A stretch of DNA of 62,217 nt from CAZDIO01 sp964505555. Lineage in GTDB: Bacteria; Bdellovibrionota_C; UBA2361; SZUA-149; CAZDIO01. A program made the translations under genes and the position numbers. Positions 62,110 to 62,217 of the stretch are shown one piece after another. Positions within the stretch are counted from its first letter, which is position 1. Each line of letters begins with the position of its first letter. A model generated the notes under the pieces. The model searched no databases, was not told the DNA's origin, and worked only from the letters and a program-made list of their open reading frames with translations. Location: assembly GCA_964505555.1 (NCBI GenBank), contig CAZDIO010000120.1, positions 1-62,217 of the forward strand, in the 5' to 3' direction.

Positions 62110-62217
62110 GCTCGATGTTTTTTAAGATTTTTTAACAAGGATCTCTCATACTACTGCCACCCTAACTGCTTTCATATCATGAGATAAATAAAATATTAGA
62201 TCCCCTTTAATCGCGTC

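Noticed and set aside
1..62217. tRNA, rRNA, CRISPR or insertion sequence
   Set aside because: I saw no T-loop-type tRNA signature, no rRNA, no regularly spaced direct repeats and no transposase motif.

Overview
The window comes from a Gram-negative (diderm) bacterium of moderate GC content. Evidence includes many lipoproteins with lipoboxes, a Pal lipoprotein, an OprD-type porin, TolC/NodT outer-membrane factors, an RND pump and a patatin/Omp85 (type Vd-like) protein. The gene mix suggests a deltaproteobacterium-like or other little-sampled proteobacterial lineage, but I see no rRNA, tRNA or marker that fixes taxonomy.

Layout. 1-10.3 kb is mostly housekeeping on the minus strand: a HEAT lipoprotein, uvrC, uvrB, a leucine-dehydrogenase-type enzyme, gltX, a lipoprotein cytochrome c and CorA. 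Between uvrB and uvrC lie two related, gene-free elements of about 370 nt with closing helices and compensatory base changes, probably an undescribed structured RNA. 10.4-13.3 kb carries two unknown genes separated by a run of hairpins. 13.6-16.5 kb is a three-gene copper-type operon (small lipoprotein, TolC-like factor, multicopper oxidase). 16.6-18.9 kb has a diadenylate-cyclase-like sensor protein and a membrane-anchored Cys phosphatase. 18.9-25.7 kb holds envelope proteins, the patatin/Omp85 protein and an AI-2E-family transporter. 25.7-32.8 kb is a minus-strand cluster: PLP amino-acid decarboxylase, AspT-type exchanger, OprD porin, GltS symporter, with a perfect 20-bp palindrome upstream. 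33-49.4 kb holds an MscS channel, an AcrAB-like RND operon, DUF3313 and glycine-zipper proteins, the DUF3300/DUF2950 pair, Pal, a redoxin-like lipoprotein, a SYLF protein and a small Cys-rich protein.

49.4-51.3 kb is a compact tryptophan regulon: trpR, a promoter with three CTAG half-sites at TrpR operator spacing, a leader peptide of nine residues of which six are Trp, overlapping attenuator-like hairpins, and a lone trpC. From 51.3 kb to the end the region is accessory-like: a frameshifted MqsA-type antitoxin remnant, secreted and HEAT proteins, small membrane proteins (one duplicated), a nucleotidyltransferase gene pair, and several unknown proteins separated by strong hairpins.

I found no CRISPR array, insertion sequence or tRNA. 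Family calls rest on motif recognition in the translations; no database search was run.
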